Source: Chryseobacterium sp. FH2
GTDB taxonomy: Bacteria > Bacteroidota > Bacteroidia > Flavobacteriales > Weeksellaceae
Length of the DNA stretch: 64,000 nt
Assembly: GCF_001045455.1 (NCBI RefSeq)
Contig: NZ_LFNE01000003.1
Span: forward strand, 310,001-374,000
Direction: 5' to 3'
Within the stretch, counting starts at the first letter, position 1, and each line of letters opens with the position of its first letter. Below, one piece after another: positions 1-8,640 of the stretch. The notes beneath the pieces were generated by a model. The model did not search any database and had not been told where the DNA came from. It saw nothing but the letters and a program-made list of their open reading frames with translations. Position numbers and translations under genes: made by a program.

Positions 1-172
1 ATAACCTGCTAACTTTGGAATACCAATTTACAAGTTCAACGCTCCTGTTGAGAAACAGAATATTTTCATAAATATTAAAAAAGAACATCAACTCATTAAT
101 TGTTATTTAATACTAGTCACAAGTAACGATTAATATATCACTTAACAATATTAATATAAAAAAAATTCAGTT

Positions 173-844
173 ATGAACACTAGAAATTCAAACAATCGAA
201 GTTCAAGAAACAACTCCTCCAACAATGAATCAAGATCGACTCTTGAAGAAGTTTATCAGCTAGGATATGATCACGGTTATAATGACGCATCTCAGGATGA
301 AGATTATGATGATGATTTCTCAGAATTTGAGGATTATTATGATGATGGTTATGACGATGACGATGATTACGGTGATGACTACGATGATGATTATGATGAT
401 GACTACGATGATGACGATGATGATGATAATGATAACAGAGGTCGAAGAAGTTCAGGCGGAAATCAGCAAAGAGACAGCAGAGGAAGATACACATCGGGAA
501 GCGGAAGAAGTTCTCGGGGAAGTTCAGGTAATTCCAATAATTCAGGAAGAAGATCAAGCTCATCTTCAAGCTCAGGACGTTCTTCCTCATCAGGAAGAGG
601 CAGAAGCTCTTCTTCGGGAAATAGCTCGCGTTCGTCTGGTAATTCAGGAAGATCAGGTAATTCAGGAAGATCAAATTCTAATTCAAATTCAGGCTCAGGA
701 AACGGGACTTCAAAAAGAGGTTTTGCATCTATGAGTAAGGCAGAACGTACAAGAATTGCACGTATGGGAGGTCAGGCTTCTCATGGAGGAGGCAGATCTT
801 CAGGTTCTGGCAGATCAGGATTTGGAGGCAGACGTAATTCATAA
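173..844 (+). CDS. KGG-motif stress protein with acidic and RS/G-rich disordered regions
   Basis: A 223-aa protein of almost wholly low complexity. Residues about 40-90 are an Asp/Tyr-rich acidic tract; residues about 90-180 are rich in Ser, Gly, Arg and Asn; the C-terminus (about 183-210) holds the one recognisable motif, GFASMSKAERTRIARMGGQA, which fits the KGG repeat of general stress proteins (Con-10/GsiB type). No signal peptide or membrane segment is visible, so it is probably cytoplasmic. KGG proteins are known from desiccation and stationary-phase stress; the joined acidic and basic/serine halves make it a polyampholyte likely to be intrinsically disordered. It precedes other stress-type genes. 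The start is the first ATG before the ordered reading frame. The opposite-strand and frame-shifted open frames over the GAT/GAC tract are artefacts of the repeat. Confidence 0.8.
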   Translation: MNTRNSNNRSSRNNSSNNESRSTLEEVYQLGYDHGYNDASQDEDYDDDFSEFEDYYDDGYDDDDDYGDDYDDDYDDDYDDDDDDDNDNRGRRSSGGNQQRDSRGRYTSGSGRSSRGSSGNSNNSGRRSSSSSSSGRSSSSGRGRSSSSGNSSRSSGNSGRSGNSGRSNSNSNSGSGNGTSKRGFASMSKAERTRIARMGGQASHGGGRSSGSGRSGFGGRRNS

Positions 845-854
845 TTCATTTAAT

Positions 855-898
855 AGGTCACTTCTTTCGTAACATAAAAAGGAAGGGGGTGACCTTTT
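855..898 (+). terminator. Hairpin terminator/attenuator after the KGG gene
   Basis: AGGTCAC at 855-861 pairs with GTGACCT at 889-895, and the stem extends inward through TTCTTTC against GGAAGGGG with G-U pairs. A short T run follows. It lies between the KGG gene and the ferritin-like gene that starts 24 bases later, so it may only partly stop transcription. Confidence 0.55.
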
Positions 899-921
899 AA
901 TTAAACACCACACATCACACT

Positions 922-1506
922 ATGGCAACTAAGACAGAAAATAATAATACAACAGCTACAGACAAAAAAATTGCGGTAGGAAATGCTACTGTTAATGAGA
1001 ACGAAATGAAAAATTCTTCTCTGCACAAATTTTTTGTTGATGCATTAAAAGACATTTATTATGCTGAGCACAAATTAGTAGATGCTCTGCAGACTATGCA
1101 TGATGCTGCAACTACAGAAGAACTGAAAGACGCTTTTGAAGATCACCAGCTTCAGACCAAAAAGCATATTAGCCGTCTGGAAAAAGTTTTTAAACTAATT
1201 AATGAAACAGCGGAACAAAAAAAATGCGAGGCAATGGATGGGTTGATAAAAGAAGGCGAAGAAATAATAAAATCTACCGAAGAAGGTTCTATGACGCGTG
1301 ATGCAGCCTTAATTATAGCAGCACAAAAAGTTGAGCATTACGAAATTGCAACCTATGGAGGTCTTGCCCAGCTTGCCATCACAATGGGGCATGACAAAGC
1401 TGCAGATCTATTAGAAAAAACATTACAGGAAGAGGAAGATACAGATTATAATCTTACAGAAATAGCAGAAACATCGATTAATTTTGATGCCGAGCAAGAA
1501 GATTAA
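922..1506 (+). CDS. YciE/YciF-type ferritin-like protein (DUF892)
   Basis: A 194-aa protein with a short polar N-terminal extension (about residues 1-30) followed by a DUF892 four-helix ferritin-like domain. The start of the domain carries the typical string DIYYAEHKL (E49, H50 are candidate metal ligands) and the end has EEEDTDYNL, both characteristic of the YciE/YciF family. The family is linked to osmotic, cold and oxidative stress responses and has a di-iron ferritin-like fold; the exact reaction is not established. It sits between a KGG protein and a zinc alcohol dehydrogenase. The family assignment is firm; the stress role is from the family and neighbours. Confidence 0.9.
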   Translation: MATKTENNNTTATDKKIAVGNATVNENEMKNSSLHKFFVDALKDIYYAEHKLVDALQTMHDAATTEELKDAFEDHQLQTKKHISRLEKVFKLINETAEQKKCEAMDGLIKEGEEIIKSTEEGSMTRDAALIIAAQKVEHYEIATYGGLAQLAITMGHDKAADLLEKTLQEEEDTDYNLTEIAETSINFDAEQED

Positions 1507-1530
1507 GCCCCTTTAGTACATATAATTTCA

Positions 1531-1560
1531 AGCCATATAGGAATTTTCTATATGGCTTTC
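1531..1560 (+). terminator. Hairpin terminator after the DUF892 gene
   Basis: AGCCATATAG (1531-1540) and CTATATGGCT (1548-1557) form a perfect 10-bp stem with a 7-base loop. The following T run is short, so termination strength is uncertain. Confidence 0.6.
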
Positions 1561-1954
1561 GGCTCATGTATTACATGATATAATTAAAGTAAACAGCATT
1601 AGAAATTTGGTCATATTATTGCATTATTTTTCATATCACCAAAATGACATGATATAAAAAGTAAAGAAAATCAGAATGCAAAGCTCAATTACTTAAGTTC
1701 ATTAAAGAATCAAACAACATGAGAAATTGATAGCTAATCTGGCGTAATAGTCGGATTTATTTAGGAGGTGAGAAAAATTTATAAGGCAAGTAATGTCAAC
1801 AATAAAAACATATATCATTTCTTACATAAAAAGCGACTGAGAATTTATAAATGCAGTTTCACAGCCTCACGTTTGGAAATTCGGAGAAGATAGAAACAGT
1901 TAGGCACAATTAGCCAACTTTAAAATATTACACACCACATAAAATATTAAAATT
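1561..1954. other. Intergenic stretch, no gene seen
   Basis: AT-rich sequence with stops in all frames. It contains TTAGGAGGTG near 1760, which resembles a Shine-Dalgarno site, but no start codon or open frame follows at a useful distance. Probably the leader and promoter region of the downstream dehydrogenase; I could not find a convincing TAnnTTTG element. Confidence 0.5.
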
Positions 1955-3121
1955 ATGAAAGCTGCAGTTTTTCACGCTCCAGGTAAAATTACCTGTGATA
2001 CGATGGATGATCCTATTATCCAGAACGAAAATGATATTATCTTAAGAGTTACTTCAACAGCCATTTGCGGAAGTGATCTACACATGTATTCGGGAGGAAT
2101 GCCACAATTAAAGCCAATGGTAATGGGGCATGAATTCATGGGAATTGTTGAAGAAGTAGGAAAAAATATTACTCATTTAAGAAGCGGAGACAGGGTAGTC
2201 GTTCCTTTTCCGATAGCTTGCGGAGGCTGCTATTTTTGTCAGCATGATCTTCCAGGAGCTTGTGAAAACAGTAATCCTGAACATTACGGTCCCGAAGGAG
2301 GTATTCTCACCGAAAAAGGAGGCGGAATGTTTGGATATACCGACCTTTATGGAGGATACAACGGAGGTCAGGCACAATATGTGAGAGTGCCTTATGCTAA
2401 TTTTGGTCCGCGAAAAGTTCCTGAAAATCTTACTGATGAACAGGTTTTGTTTCTGACAGATATTTTCCCAACAGGTTATACAGGCGTTATGTGGGGAGAA
2501 TTAAAAGGTGGGGAAACTGTTGCAATTTTCGGAGCGGGACCTGTTGGTTCTATGGCAGCTAAAAGTGCAATTCTTCACAATGCTAAAAAAGTAATCGTTA
2601 TTGATACTTTACCTTACAGGTTAGAACAAATTAAGAAACTTACAGGTTGCGATATTATCCAGTGGGAAAATGCTGATCAAACCGTGCAGCAAATCCGGGA
2701 TCTAACGGATGGGCGGGGTGCAGATCTCTGCATTGATGCCGTAGGTTTTGAGCCTGAACGCAGTTTTTTAGACAAGGCAAAAGCATTGATTAATTTTGAA
2801 AAAGGTTCGATTAAAGTTCTGGAAGCTTGTTTAAGCGGGGTGAGACGTGGCGGGATTGTCTCTGTTCTAGGGGTGTATCCCGTACATTATGATAATTTTA
2901 AACTCGGACAAATTTTTGATAAAGGAATTACACTAAAAGCCGGACAATCTCCTGTACATGCAATCATCGACAAACTTTTAAAATATATTGAAAATGGTCA
3001 GGTAAAGCTGGATGATATTATTACCCATCGGCTTTCTTTGGATGAAGTAGCAAAAGGTTATGAGATTTTTCATAAAAAAGAAGACGGATGCGTAAAAGTA
3101 GTCTTAGATCCTTGGAAGTAG
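1955..3121 (+). CDS. Zinc-dependent alcohol dehydrogenase (formaldehyde dehydrogenase-like MDR)
   Basis: A 388-aa medium-chain dehydrogenase/reductase. Catalytic zinc ligands are visible as C38 (AICGSD) and H59-E60 (MGHEF). The structural zinc loop has C89, C92, C95 and C103. The NAD(P) Rossmann motif AIFGAGPVGSMAA lies near residues 190-202. The length and the extended loop after the structural zinc site fit the glutathione-independent formaldehyde dehydrogenase-like subgroup often found in bacterial stress clusters. It should oxidise or reduce small alcohols or aldehydes with NAD(P); the substrate cannot be read from sequence. It stands 450 bases after the DUF892 gene, and a CinA-like gene follows 55 bases later, probably in the same transcript. 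Confidence 0.9.
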   Translation: MKAAVFHAPGKITCDTMDDPIIQNENDIILRVTSTAICGSDLHMYSGGMPQLKPMVMGHEFMGIVEEVGKNITHLRSGDRVVVPFPIACGGCYFCQHDLPGACENSNPEHYGPEGGILTEKGGGMFGYTDLYGGYNGGQAQYVRVPYANFGPRKVPENLTDEQVLFLTDIFPTGYTGVMWGELKGGETVAIFGAGPVGSMAAKSAILHNAKKVIVIDTLPYRLEQIKKLTGCDIIQWENADQTVQQIRDLTDGRGADLCIDAVGFEPERSFLDKAKALINFEKGSIKVLEACLSGVRRGGIVSVLGVYPVHYDNFKLGQIFDKGITLKAGQSPVHAIIDKLLKYIENGQVKLDDIITHRLSLDEVAKGYEIFHKKEDGCVKVVLDPWK

Positions 3122-3175
3122 AGAATATTGCAAAACTATATTTAAAAATAATCATTAAATAAAATAGCAAATGCC

Positions 3176-3676
3176 ATGAAATTTCAGCAAAATTTACTTG
3201 AATACATTAGTAATTCGTTGATTACTGCCAATGAAAGCGTTTCAATTGCGGAAAGTGTTACATCAGGATTGATACAGCTTTCCTTTTCTCAAATGCCCAA
3301 CGCAAGCTTATTTTACAAAGGTGGTATGACGACTTATACTCTCCCCGAAAAAGTAAAGTTTTTAAATGTCAATCGAATTGAAGCTAAAGAAAACGATTGT
3401 GTTACTCAGAATATTGCCGATACCATGGCGCTGAATATAGCAAAATCATTTGAAACAGATTGGGGAATCGCAATTACAGGATATGCAACGCCTGTCAGAA
3501 ATTCAGGATTTAAAATTTTTGCTTTCTTTTCCTTTAGTTATAAAGGTGAAACTGTGCTTTCAAAATGTATTGAGCTTCATCCTAAAACACAGGCTTTGGA
3601 TGCCCAATTATTTTATACTGAATTTATTTTAGGGTGTTTTAAAAGCGAGCTTAATCAACTTATGATTTCAAGTTAA
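3176..3676 (+). CDS. CinA C-terminal-domain-like protein (PncC-type, divergent)
   Basis: A 166-aa single-domain protein matching the CinA C-terminal/PncC nicotinamide-nucleotide amidase fold: the N-terminal motif IAESVTSG corresponds to the family's AES-x-T-G-G active-site loop, followed by GGMTTYTLPEKVKFLNV and DWGIAITGYATP in the expected order. PncC deamidates NMN to nicotinate mononucleotide in pyridine nucleotide recycling. The second glycine of the active-site loop is replaced by serine, and the central ITGxAGP motif is altered to ITGYATP, so activity may differ. It follows the dehydrogenase closely and precedes the FAD/Rieske gene. Confidence 0.75.
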   Translation: MKFQQNLLEYISNSLITANESVSIAESVTSGLIQLSFSQMPNASLFYKGGMTTYTLPEKVKFLNVNRIEAKENDCVTQNIADTMALNIAKSFETDWGIAITGYATPVRNSGFKIFAFFSFSYKGETVLSKCIELHPKTQALDAQLFYTEFILGCFKSELNQLMISS

Positions 3677-3811
3677 ATTTCATGGAGCTCATACTTCTAT
3701 TAAGGAGTCTGTCATTAAATCTGATATGAATTTGATGAAGCAGAATGACAAAAACGCAAAAAATATTGGTAAGATTGGTCTTACAATTTATTAATTTAAA
3801 CTGATTATGAC

Positions 3812-5335
3812 ATGAACAGAGACGGAGCGCGAAAAAGTATTTGGCAGGAAGAAATCAAAAGATTTTCTTCTGATGCAGATTTTAGTCAATGGTTTGATGT
3901 AGCAATTGTTGGTGGGGGAATCACCGGTATTTCAACTGCTGTCAGATTGCAGCTTTCCGGTAAAAAATGTATTCTCCTGGAAGCTGCAAATATCGGTTTT
4001 GGGACTACAGGGGGAACCACTGCTCATCTGAATAATTTCTTTGATACAACGTATGCTCGGGCCATAAAAGATTTTGGCTTACAGAATGCAAAGCTTCTCA
4101 AATATGTAGGAATTGAGGCCAAAAATATGATTAAAAATAATATCAGGGAATTTAATATCGACTGCGATTTTGAAAATAAAACGGCTTACCTTTTTGCTCT
4201 CGATGAAAAGCAGGAAAAGCAATTAGATGATATTGTGGAAGGGGCTTCACAAGTTGGGCATCAGATGATTTTTACCAATGATATCCCTTTTCCTATTCCT
4301 TTTAAGAAAGCCGTTGCCATTCCTGATCAGGGGCAATTTCATCCGATAAAATATATTCAGGGGCTTGCCGAAGCTTTTATTAACGGAGGGGGCGTTATTG
4401 TAGAAGACTGCCTTTGTGAAAGCCATGACGAGCAAGCAGATTCCGTAATTTTAAATACATCGAAGGGAATTGTTAAGGCAGGAAAAGTTATCTATGCAAC
4501 CCATACCCCTCCGGGAGTAAATGTTCTTAATTTTACGGTTGCTCCTTACCGAAGCTATGCTATTGCTTTTAGTTTGAATGGAAATAACTATCCTGAAGAT
4601 TTAGGCTATGATCTTACCGATCCTTATCACTATTACAGGATCCAGAATATCAATGGTGAAGATTTATTAATTGCAGGAGGGGAAGATCACAAAACAGGTC
4701 ACGCGGATGATACGGGTGAATGTTTTTCTAAACTGGAAAATTATGTCCGGAAATATTTTGATGTAGATTTGGCAGTGTACAGTTGGTCAAGTCAATATTA
4801 TGAACCTGTTGACGGAATGCCCTACATTGGAAAATTACCGGGAAGCAATGGTCATATTTATGTTTCTACTGGTTTCAGGGGAAACGGAATGATTTTCGGA
4901 ACGATTACATCTCAGATTTTAAGTGATTTGATTATTAACGGAGCAAATAAATATGAAAATCTTTTTAACCCTGCCAGAATAAAACCAATTGCCGGATTTT
5001 CAAATTTTATAAAAGAGGGTATAAGTGTTGCAATGGATTTTATAAAAGACAAAGTTTTTGTTGAAAAAATAGATTCCCTCACCGAGCTTAAAGATGGAGA
5101 AGCTAAGGTCATACAATATGAGGGCGAATCTTATGCAGTTTATAAAGAAACCAACGGGAAATTGCACATCTTAGAAAGTACCTGTCCGCATGCAAAATGT
5201 GAAGTGCGTTGGAATAGCGCTGAAATAAGTTGGGACTGCCCTTGTCACGGCTCACGTTTTAGTGTTAACGGCAAAATGCTGACAGCACCTGCTGTCAGTA
5301 ATTTACAAAGAATAACTTCAAAAGAGGAAATATAA
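3812..5335 (+). CDS. FAD-dependent oxidoreductase with C-terminal Rieske domain
   Basis: A 507-aa fusion. The N-terminal part is a DAO-type FAD oxidoreductase with dinucleotide motif VGGGITGIS at about residues 33-41 and a C-terminal FAD contact region containing STGFRGNGMIFG. The last 60 residues are a Rieske [2Fe-2S] domain with ligands C458, H460, C476 and H479 (CPH ... CPCH). This arrangement is a known family of uncharacterised bacterial proteins, often beside CinA-like and stress genes as here. The electron donor and substrate are unknown. No secretion signal is present. It is likely cotranscribed with the next gene 12 bases downstream. Confidence 0.9.
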   Translation: MNRDGARKSIWQEEIKRFSSDADFSQWFDVAIVGGGITGISTAVRLQLSGKKCILLEAANIGFGTTGGTTAHLNNFFDTTYARAIKDFGLQNAKLLKYVGIEAKNMIKNNIREFNIDCDFENKTAYLFALDEKQEKQLDDIVEGASQVGHQMIFTNDIPFPIPFKKAVAIPDQGQFHPIKYIQGLAEAFINGGGVIVEDCLCESHDEQADSVILNTSKGIVKAGKVIYATHTPPGVNVLNFTVAPYRSYAIAFSLNGNNYPEDLGYDLTDPYHYYRIQNINGEDLLIAGGEDHKTGHADDTGECFSKLENYVRKYFDVDLAVYSWSSQYYEPVDGMPYIGKLPGSNGHIYVSTGFRGNGMIFGTITSQILSDLIINGANKYENLFNPARIKPIAGFSNFIKEGISVAMDFIKDKVFVEKIDSLTELKDGEAKVIQYEGESYAVYKETNGKLHILESTCPHAKCEVRWNSAEISWDCPCHGSRFSVNGKMLTAPAVSNLQRITSKEEI

Positions 5336-5347
5336 ATTGATACCGAT

Positions 5348-6001
5348 ATGTCTAAAAAAAGCTTTATTTACAGAAACAGCTTGAGCATTGTGCTGATTAT
5401 TTTAATGCTTTCATGCTGGGCAGGTCAGTTTTTTACAGGTTGGAAAACTGAAAATAAGGAATTGGCAGAAGAAGGACAGGCTTTGCTGAGCTTAGGTGAA
5501 TATATTCACAGCGGACATTTTATTCAGGCTACTTTTGAAAATTGGGAAAGCGAATTTTTACAGATGATGTTGTATATTTTGCTCACCGTTTCCTTAAGGC
5601 AGAAAGGCTCAAGTGAATCAAAATCTTTAGAGGAGAAAGAGGATGTCGACCGAGAACCTGTTCCGCATGCAAATGCACCTTGGCCTGTAAAAAAAGGCGG
5701 TATTTGGCTTGCTTTATATAAGCATTCTTTATCTATTGCTTTTGCCATTTTATTTATCATCAGCTTTGCATTTCATTTTTATGGAAGCCTCAAAGATTTT
5801 AACACAGAACAAATTTCCAAACATGAGCTGCCTGTACCTGCAATAAAGTATATAGGTGAATCAAGATTTTGGTTTGAATCTTTACAAAACTGGCAGAGTG
5901 AGTTTTTGGCAGTTTTTTCCCTTGTGATCCTTTCAATCTGGCTCCGTGAGAAGGGGTCTCCTGAATCTAAACCTGTGGATACACCTCATGACGAAAACTA
6001 A
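5348..6001 (+). CDS. DUF6766-type membrane protein with internal duplication
   Basis: A 217-aa membrane protein built of two similar halves of about 100 residues. Each begins with a hydrophobic helix (NSLSIVLIILML; HSLSIAFAILFI), continues to ENWESEFLQ or QNWQSEFLA, then a second hydrophobic helix, and ends with LRQKGSSESK or LREKGSPESK. It therefore has about four membrane segments. This matches the DUF6766 family as I recall it, whose function is unknown. It lies 12 bases after the FAD/Rieske gene, suggesting a coupled role, perhaps at the membrane. Confidence 0.75.
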   Translation: MSKKSFIYRNSLSIVLIILMLSCWAGQFFTGWKTENKELAEEGQALLSLGEYIHSGHFIQATFENWESEFLQMMLYILLTVSLRQKGSSESKSLEEKEDVDREPVPHANAPWPVKKGGIWLALYKHSLSIAFAILFIISFAFHFYGSLKDFNTEQISKHELPVPAIKYIGESRFWFESLQNWQSEFLAVFSLVILSIWLREKGSPESKPVDTPHDEN

Positions 6002-6066
6002 AATTTAATTATTTTATTTATACAGTCAAACCGGTTCCTGATATTCAAAATAAAATATCTTATTAT

Positions 6067-6097
6067 AAAAGGCTGCTATTGTTGAAGCAGCCTTTTT
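6067..6097. terminator. Bidirectional terminator between convergent genes
   Basis: AAAAGGCTGCT (6067-6077) pairs with AGCAGCCTTTT (from 6086) across an 8-base loop. The A run on the left and T run on the right make it usable from both strands; it separates the DUF6766 gene from the oppositely oriented oleate hydratase gene. Confidence 0.85.
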
Positions 6098-6182
6098 TAT
6101 TTAAAATAAATTTTTACTTTGAAATATAATGCAATCTGTATCGTTGTTTAAGATGCGAGAATAAAGATGTTGTGACTTGCAT

Positions 6183-8123
6183 TTAATTTTTAATACCTTT
6201 TATCCAATCCTGGAATTTTCCTATCTGTTCCATGAAAAAAGATTCATGCTCTTCTTTTTCTTCAGAGTGATTAACAAGAATATGTTCAAAATAAGTTCCT
6301 TTTAAAATTTTTCTTAAAATACCTTCCCCTAAGAATGGCTTATAATCATTTAAAGCTTGTGTAGCTTTCAGTAAATGGCGGATATCATATTGCAGAGGAT
6401 TGATATCGGGAACTTGTTTATTTAGGTTTAATAATTCATATACTGCTATTCTTGCCGTTCTCACAGAGCTTTCCATGGTAAAAACGACATCATTGTTGGT
6501 TTCTACAAATTGCCCTATCAGCCCTAAATTTTTACACCCCTCCGGAACTACTCTCGGGCGGTCTCCTTTCCCTCTTGGCATAAACATAGATGTTATATAT
6601 GGCATGAAAGAAGTACGGATAATGGTATTTTCTATTACATTATCCACTTGGTCAATAATTCCCAAATGATAGCAAAGTTCAGTTAGAATCTCATTTCCGG
6701 TACATTCAGACATTGTCTTTTTGATATAATTTCCTTCTTTATCCATTAATAAGGAGTATACCCAGATTACCAGAATATCATCTGGCTGAGTAGGGAAGTG
6801 AGGTTGTCTGTTACAGGTAAAACTCATCAGCCAGTTCGAGTCAGTAATCGTAATAATGCCTCCTGTTGCAGTTTTTCCTGAATAAGGATCATTAACGCAT
6901 AATTCTTTTAATTTGTCAACAAAAGCAGAAGGCCTACAGGTTAATGTAGCAGACTCCCAAGAAGACTTTTCTATATTGCTGCAGAATTTTTCAGGTTTTC
7001 CAAATACTTCAGATTTGGCTGCAAGGTTTTTCCATAATTTCCATCCGTCACTTTGTCCGTTGCTGCTGTTGTCTACGGTAACCACCGGAACTGTGTTGTT
7101 GTCACCATAGAAAGTGCTTTCTGTCATAGAGCTTGTGGTAATGATAACGTAGTCTTCTTTTCCTACAGGAATTTTTACTTCTTTACCATCCTGATCTGTA
7201 ATGATATTTTCAACAACCTTCCCTTCTGTGTTAACGTGTAGATCCAAATCTGTTACCAAGGTGTTAAACTGGATTTTTACTCCCTTTTCGACCAGAAAGT
7301 TTTTCAATGGGGTTACAAATGTATCAAACTGGTTATATTTCGGAAAAACGAGACATGAAAAATCTTTCATTCCGTCGATTGCATGAAGGAACCTGTGCAT
7401 GTATAATTTTAACTCCAATAAACTGTGCCAGTTCTCAAAGGCAAACATTGAACGCCAGAAAAACCAGAAATTACTGCTCAAAAATGATTCACTGAAATAA
7501 TCTTCAATGGTTAAATCATCAAGTTCTTCTTTTTTCTTTAGTAAAAGTTTGACTATCGCCAGCTGATCTTTTTTCTCTAATCCGAATTTGCTGAAGTCCT
7601 GTATCTGGCCCTGATTATGTATAAGCCTTGCTTTGGAATAATTAGGATCGTTATCGTTGATAAGGCGATATTCATCTAATACAGTGTATGGAGCAGGGAG
7701 TTCCAGAGCCGGTATATCCTGGAATATATCCCAGAGGTTTTCATAAGTCATATCCATTTCTCGCCCTCCACGGATGATGTATCCGTCTTTTGCATTTCCC
7801 GCTCCATCCAAAGAACCTCCTTCTACGTGAAGCTGATCGAGAAAGATAATATTTTCCCCGGGTACATGGCCATCACGGATAAAGTAATAGGCAGCTGCCA
7901 TTCCGGCAATCCCGCTTCCTACAATATATATTTTGGAGTCTTTGTAAGATTTAAAAGGAATTCCTTTATTACGTTGATAGTTTCCGATTTGATCTGAAAA
8001 AGGCATTGTCTTTTCAGGGGTGTTAATCTGAACTTCTTTACTTGAATCGGGCTCATGGTTTACCTTTCCGAACTCATGAGACGCATTTAATACTTTGTCG
8101 AATTTTGATGTGATTTTCTCCAT
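6183..8123 (-). CDS. ohyA: Oleate hydratase (myosin-cross-reactive antigen family)
   Basis: A 646-aa FAD enzyme that adds water to the cis-9 double bond of oleate and related unsaturated fatty acids to give 10-hydroxy acids. The FAD motif GSGIAG is at 69-74, followed by [15 protein letters not shown] and RGGREM, the loop that contains the family's essential glutamate (E122 here). Length and motifs match the MCRA/OhyA family throughout. I chose the ATG at 8123: the upstream 13 codons of open frame are hydrophobic and AT-rich and look like untranslated leader. Hydration detoxifies unsaturated fatty acids at membranes. A SemiSWEET gene lies upstream on the same strand. Confidence 0.95.
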   Translation of the reverse strand: MEKITSKFDKVLNASHEFGKVNHEPDSSKEVQINTPEKTMPFSDQIGNYQRNKGIPFKSYKDSKIYIVGSGIAGMAAAYYFIRDGHVPGENIIFLDQLHVEGGSLDGAGNAKDGYIIRGGREMDMTYENLWDIFQDIPALELPAPYTVLDEYRLINDNDPNYSKARLIHNQGQIQDFSKFGLEKKDQLAIVKLLLKKKEELDDLTIEDYFSESFLSSNFWFFWRSMFAFENWHSLLELKLYMHRFLHAIDGMKDFSCLVFPKYNQFDTFVTPLKNFLVEKGVKIQFNTLVTDLDLHVNTEGKVVENIITDQDGKEVKIPVGKEDYVIITTSSMTESTFYGDNNTVPVVTVDNSSNGQSDGWKLWKNLAAKSEVFGKPEKFCSNIEKSSWESATLTCRPSAFVDKLKELCVNDPYSGKTATGGIITITDSNWLMSFTCNRQPHFPTQPDDILVIWVYSLLMDKEGNYIKKTMSECTGNEILTELCYHLGIIDQVDNVIENTIIRTSFMPYITSMFMPRGKGDRPRVVPEGCKNLGLIGQFVETNNDVVFTMESSVRTARIAVYELLNLNKQVPDINPLQYDIRHLLKATQALNDYKPFLGEGILRKILKGTYFEHILVNHSEEKEEHESFFMEQIGKFQDWIKGIKN

Positions 8124-8229
8124 TGTTAGAAATTTAATTAATAACAGTTTAAATTTAAACAATAATTCTCTAAGATTTGATATTTGGAGAAAATATCATG
8201 TTAAGTGATGTAGGAATTTATTTTTTATT

Positions 8230-8490
8230 TTAAATAGCAGTAATAAATGCAATGAGCCCGAATATAATTCCGGGAGAATTAGCAATGGCAACAGGCCAGT
8301 CACGTTTTGGTTTTTTAAGGAGACCATAGGTAACCCAAAGCGTACAGTTAATAGCTGCAACCAAAGGTTGTAACCAATCACCTTTTAGACCTTTAAGATT
8401 ATTGCTTATCTGGGGAATATATGAAACATACATCGCCATTGCAGTAACAGTGGCTACCCAGCCTAAAATTGTAAAAAACGTATTATTCAT
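8230..8490 (-). CDS. SemiSWEET-family sugar transporter
   Basis: An 86-aa protein with three predicted membrane helices and the PQ-loop motif YVSYIPQIS (P26-Q27), the length and layout of bacterial SemiSWEET half-transporters. These dimerise to form a passive sugar pore in the inner membrane. The conserved Asn/Trp region AAINCTLWVTYG is also present. The substrate (sucrose or glucose in studied members) cannot be told. Same strand as the oleate hydratase downstream, spaced by about 100 bases. Confidence 0.85.
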   Translation of the reverse strand: MNNTFFTILGWVATVTAMAMYVSYIPQISNNLKGLKGDWLQPLVAAINCTLWVTYGLLKKPKRDWPVAIANSPGIIFGLIAFITAI

Positions 8491-8640
8491 AATTATTTCT
8501 AAATTTTATACAATATACCGAAATTTTGAGAAGTCTAATTTCTTAAAGGCCATCGACGAAGTAGCCATTATGATCTATGATGATGGAGCTGAAGCAACAG
8601 GAAAACCCTTGGATAAAATTGTATCTTTCTTAACGAGAAT

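Noticed and set aside
300-440. GAT/GAC tract considered as a CRISPR-like or non-coding tandem repeat
   Set aside because: It is in frame and codes for the acidic tract of the KGG protein; unit length is three bases with no spacers.
180-734. Open frames opposite to and shifted from the KGG gene, rich in His/Asn or Met/Ile
   Set aside because: They arise from reading the GAT/GAC repeat in other frames; composition is not protein-like.
1758-1770. Shine-Dalgarno-like TTAGGAGGTG before the dehydrogenase gene
   Set aside because: No start codon follows within 20 bases and the real gene starts about 190 bases later.
3769-3784. Small palindrome GTAAGA-TTGG-TCTTAC upstream of the FAD-Rieske gene
   Set aside because: A six-bp stem in AT-rich DNA, no T run, no matching site elsewhere; could be chance.
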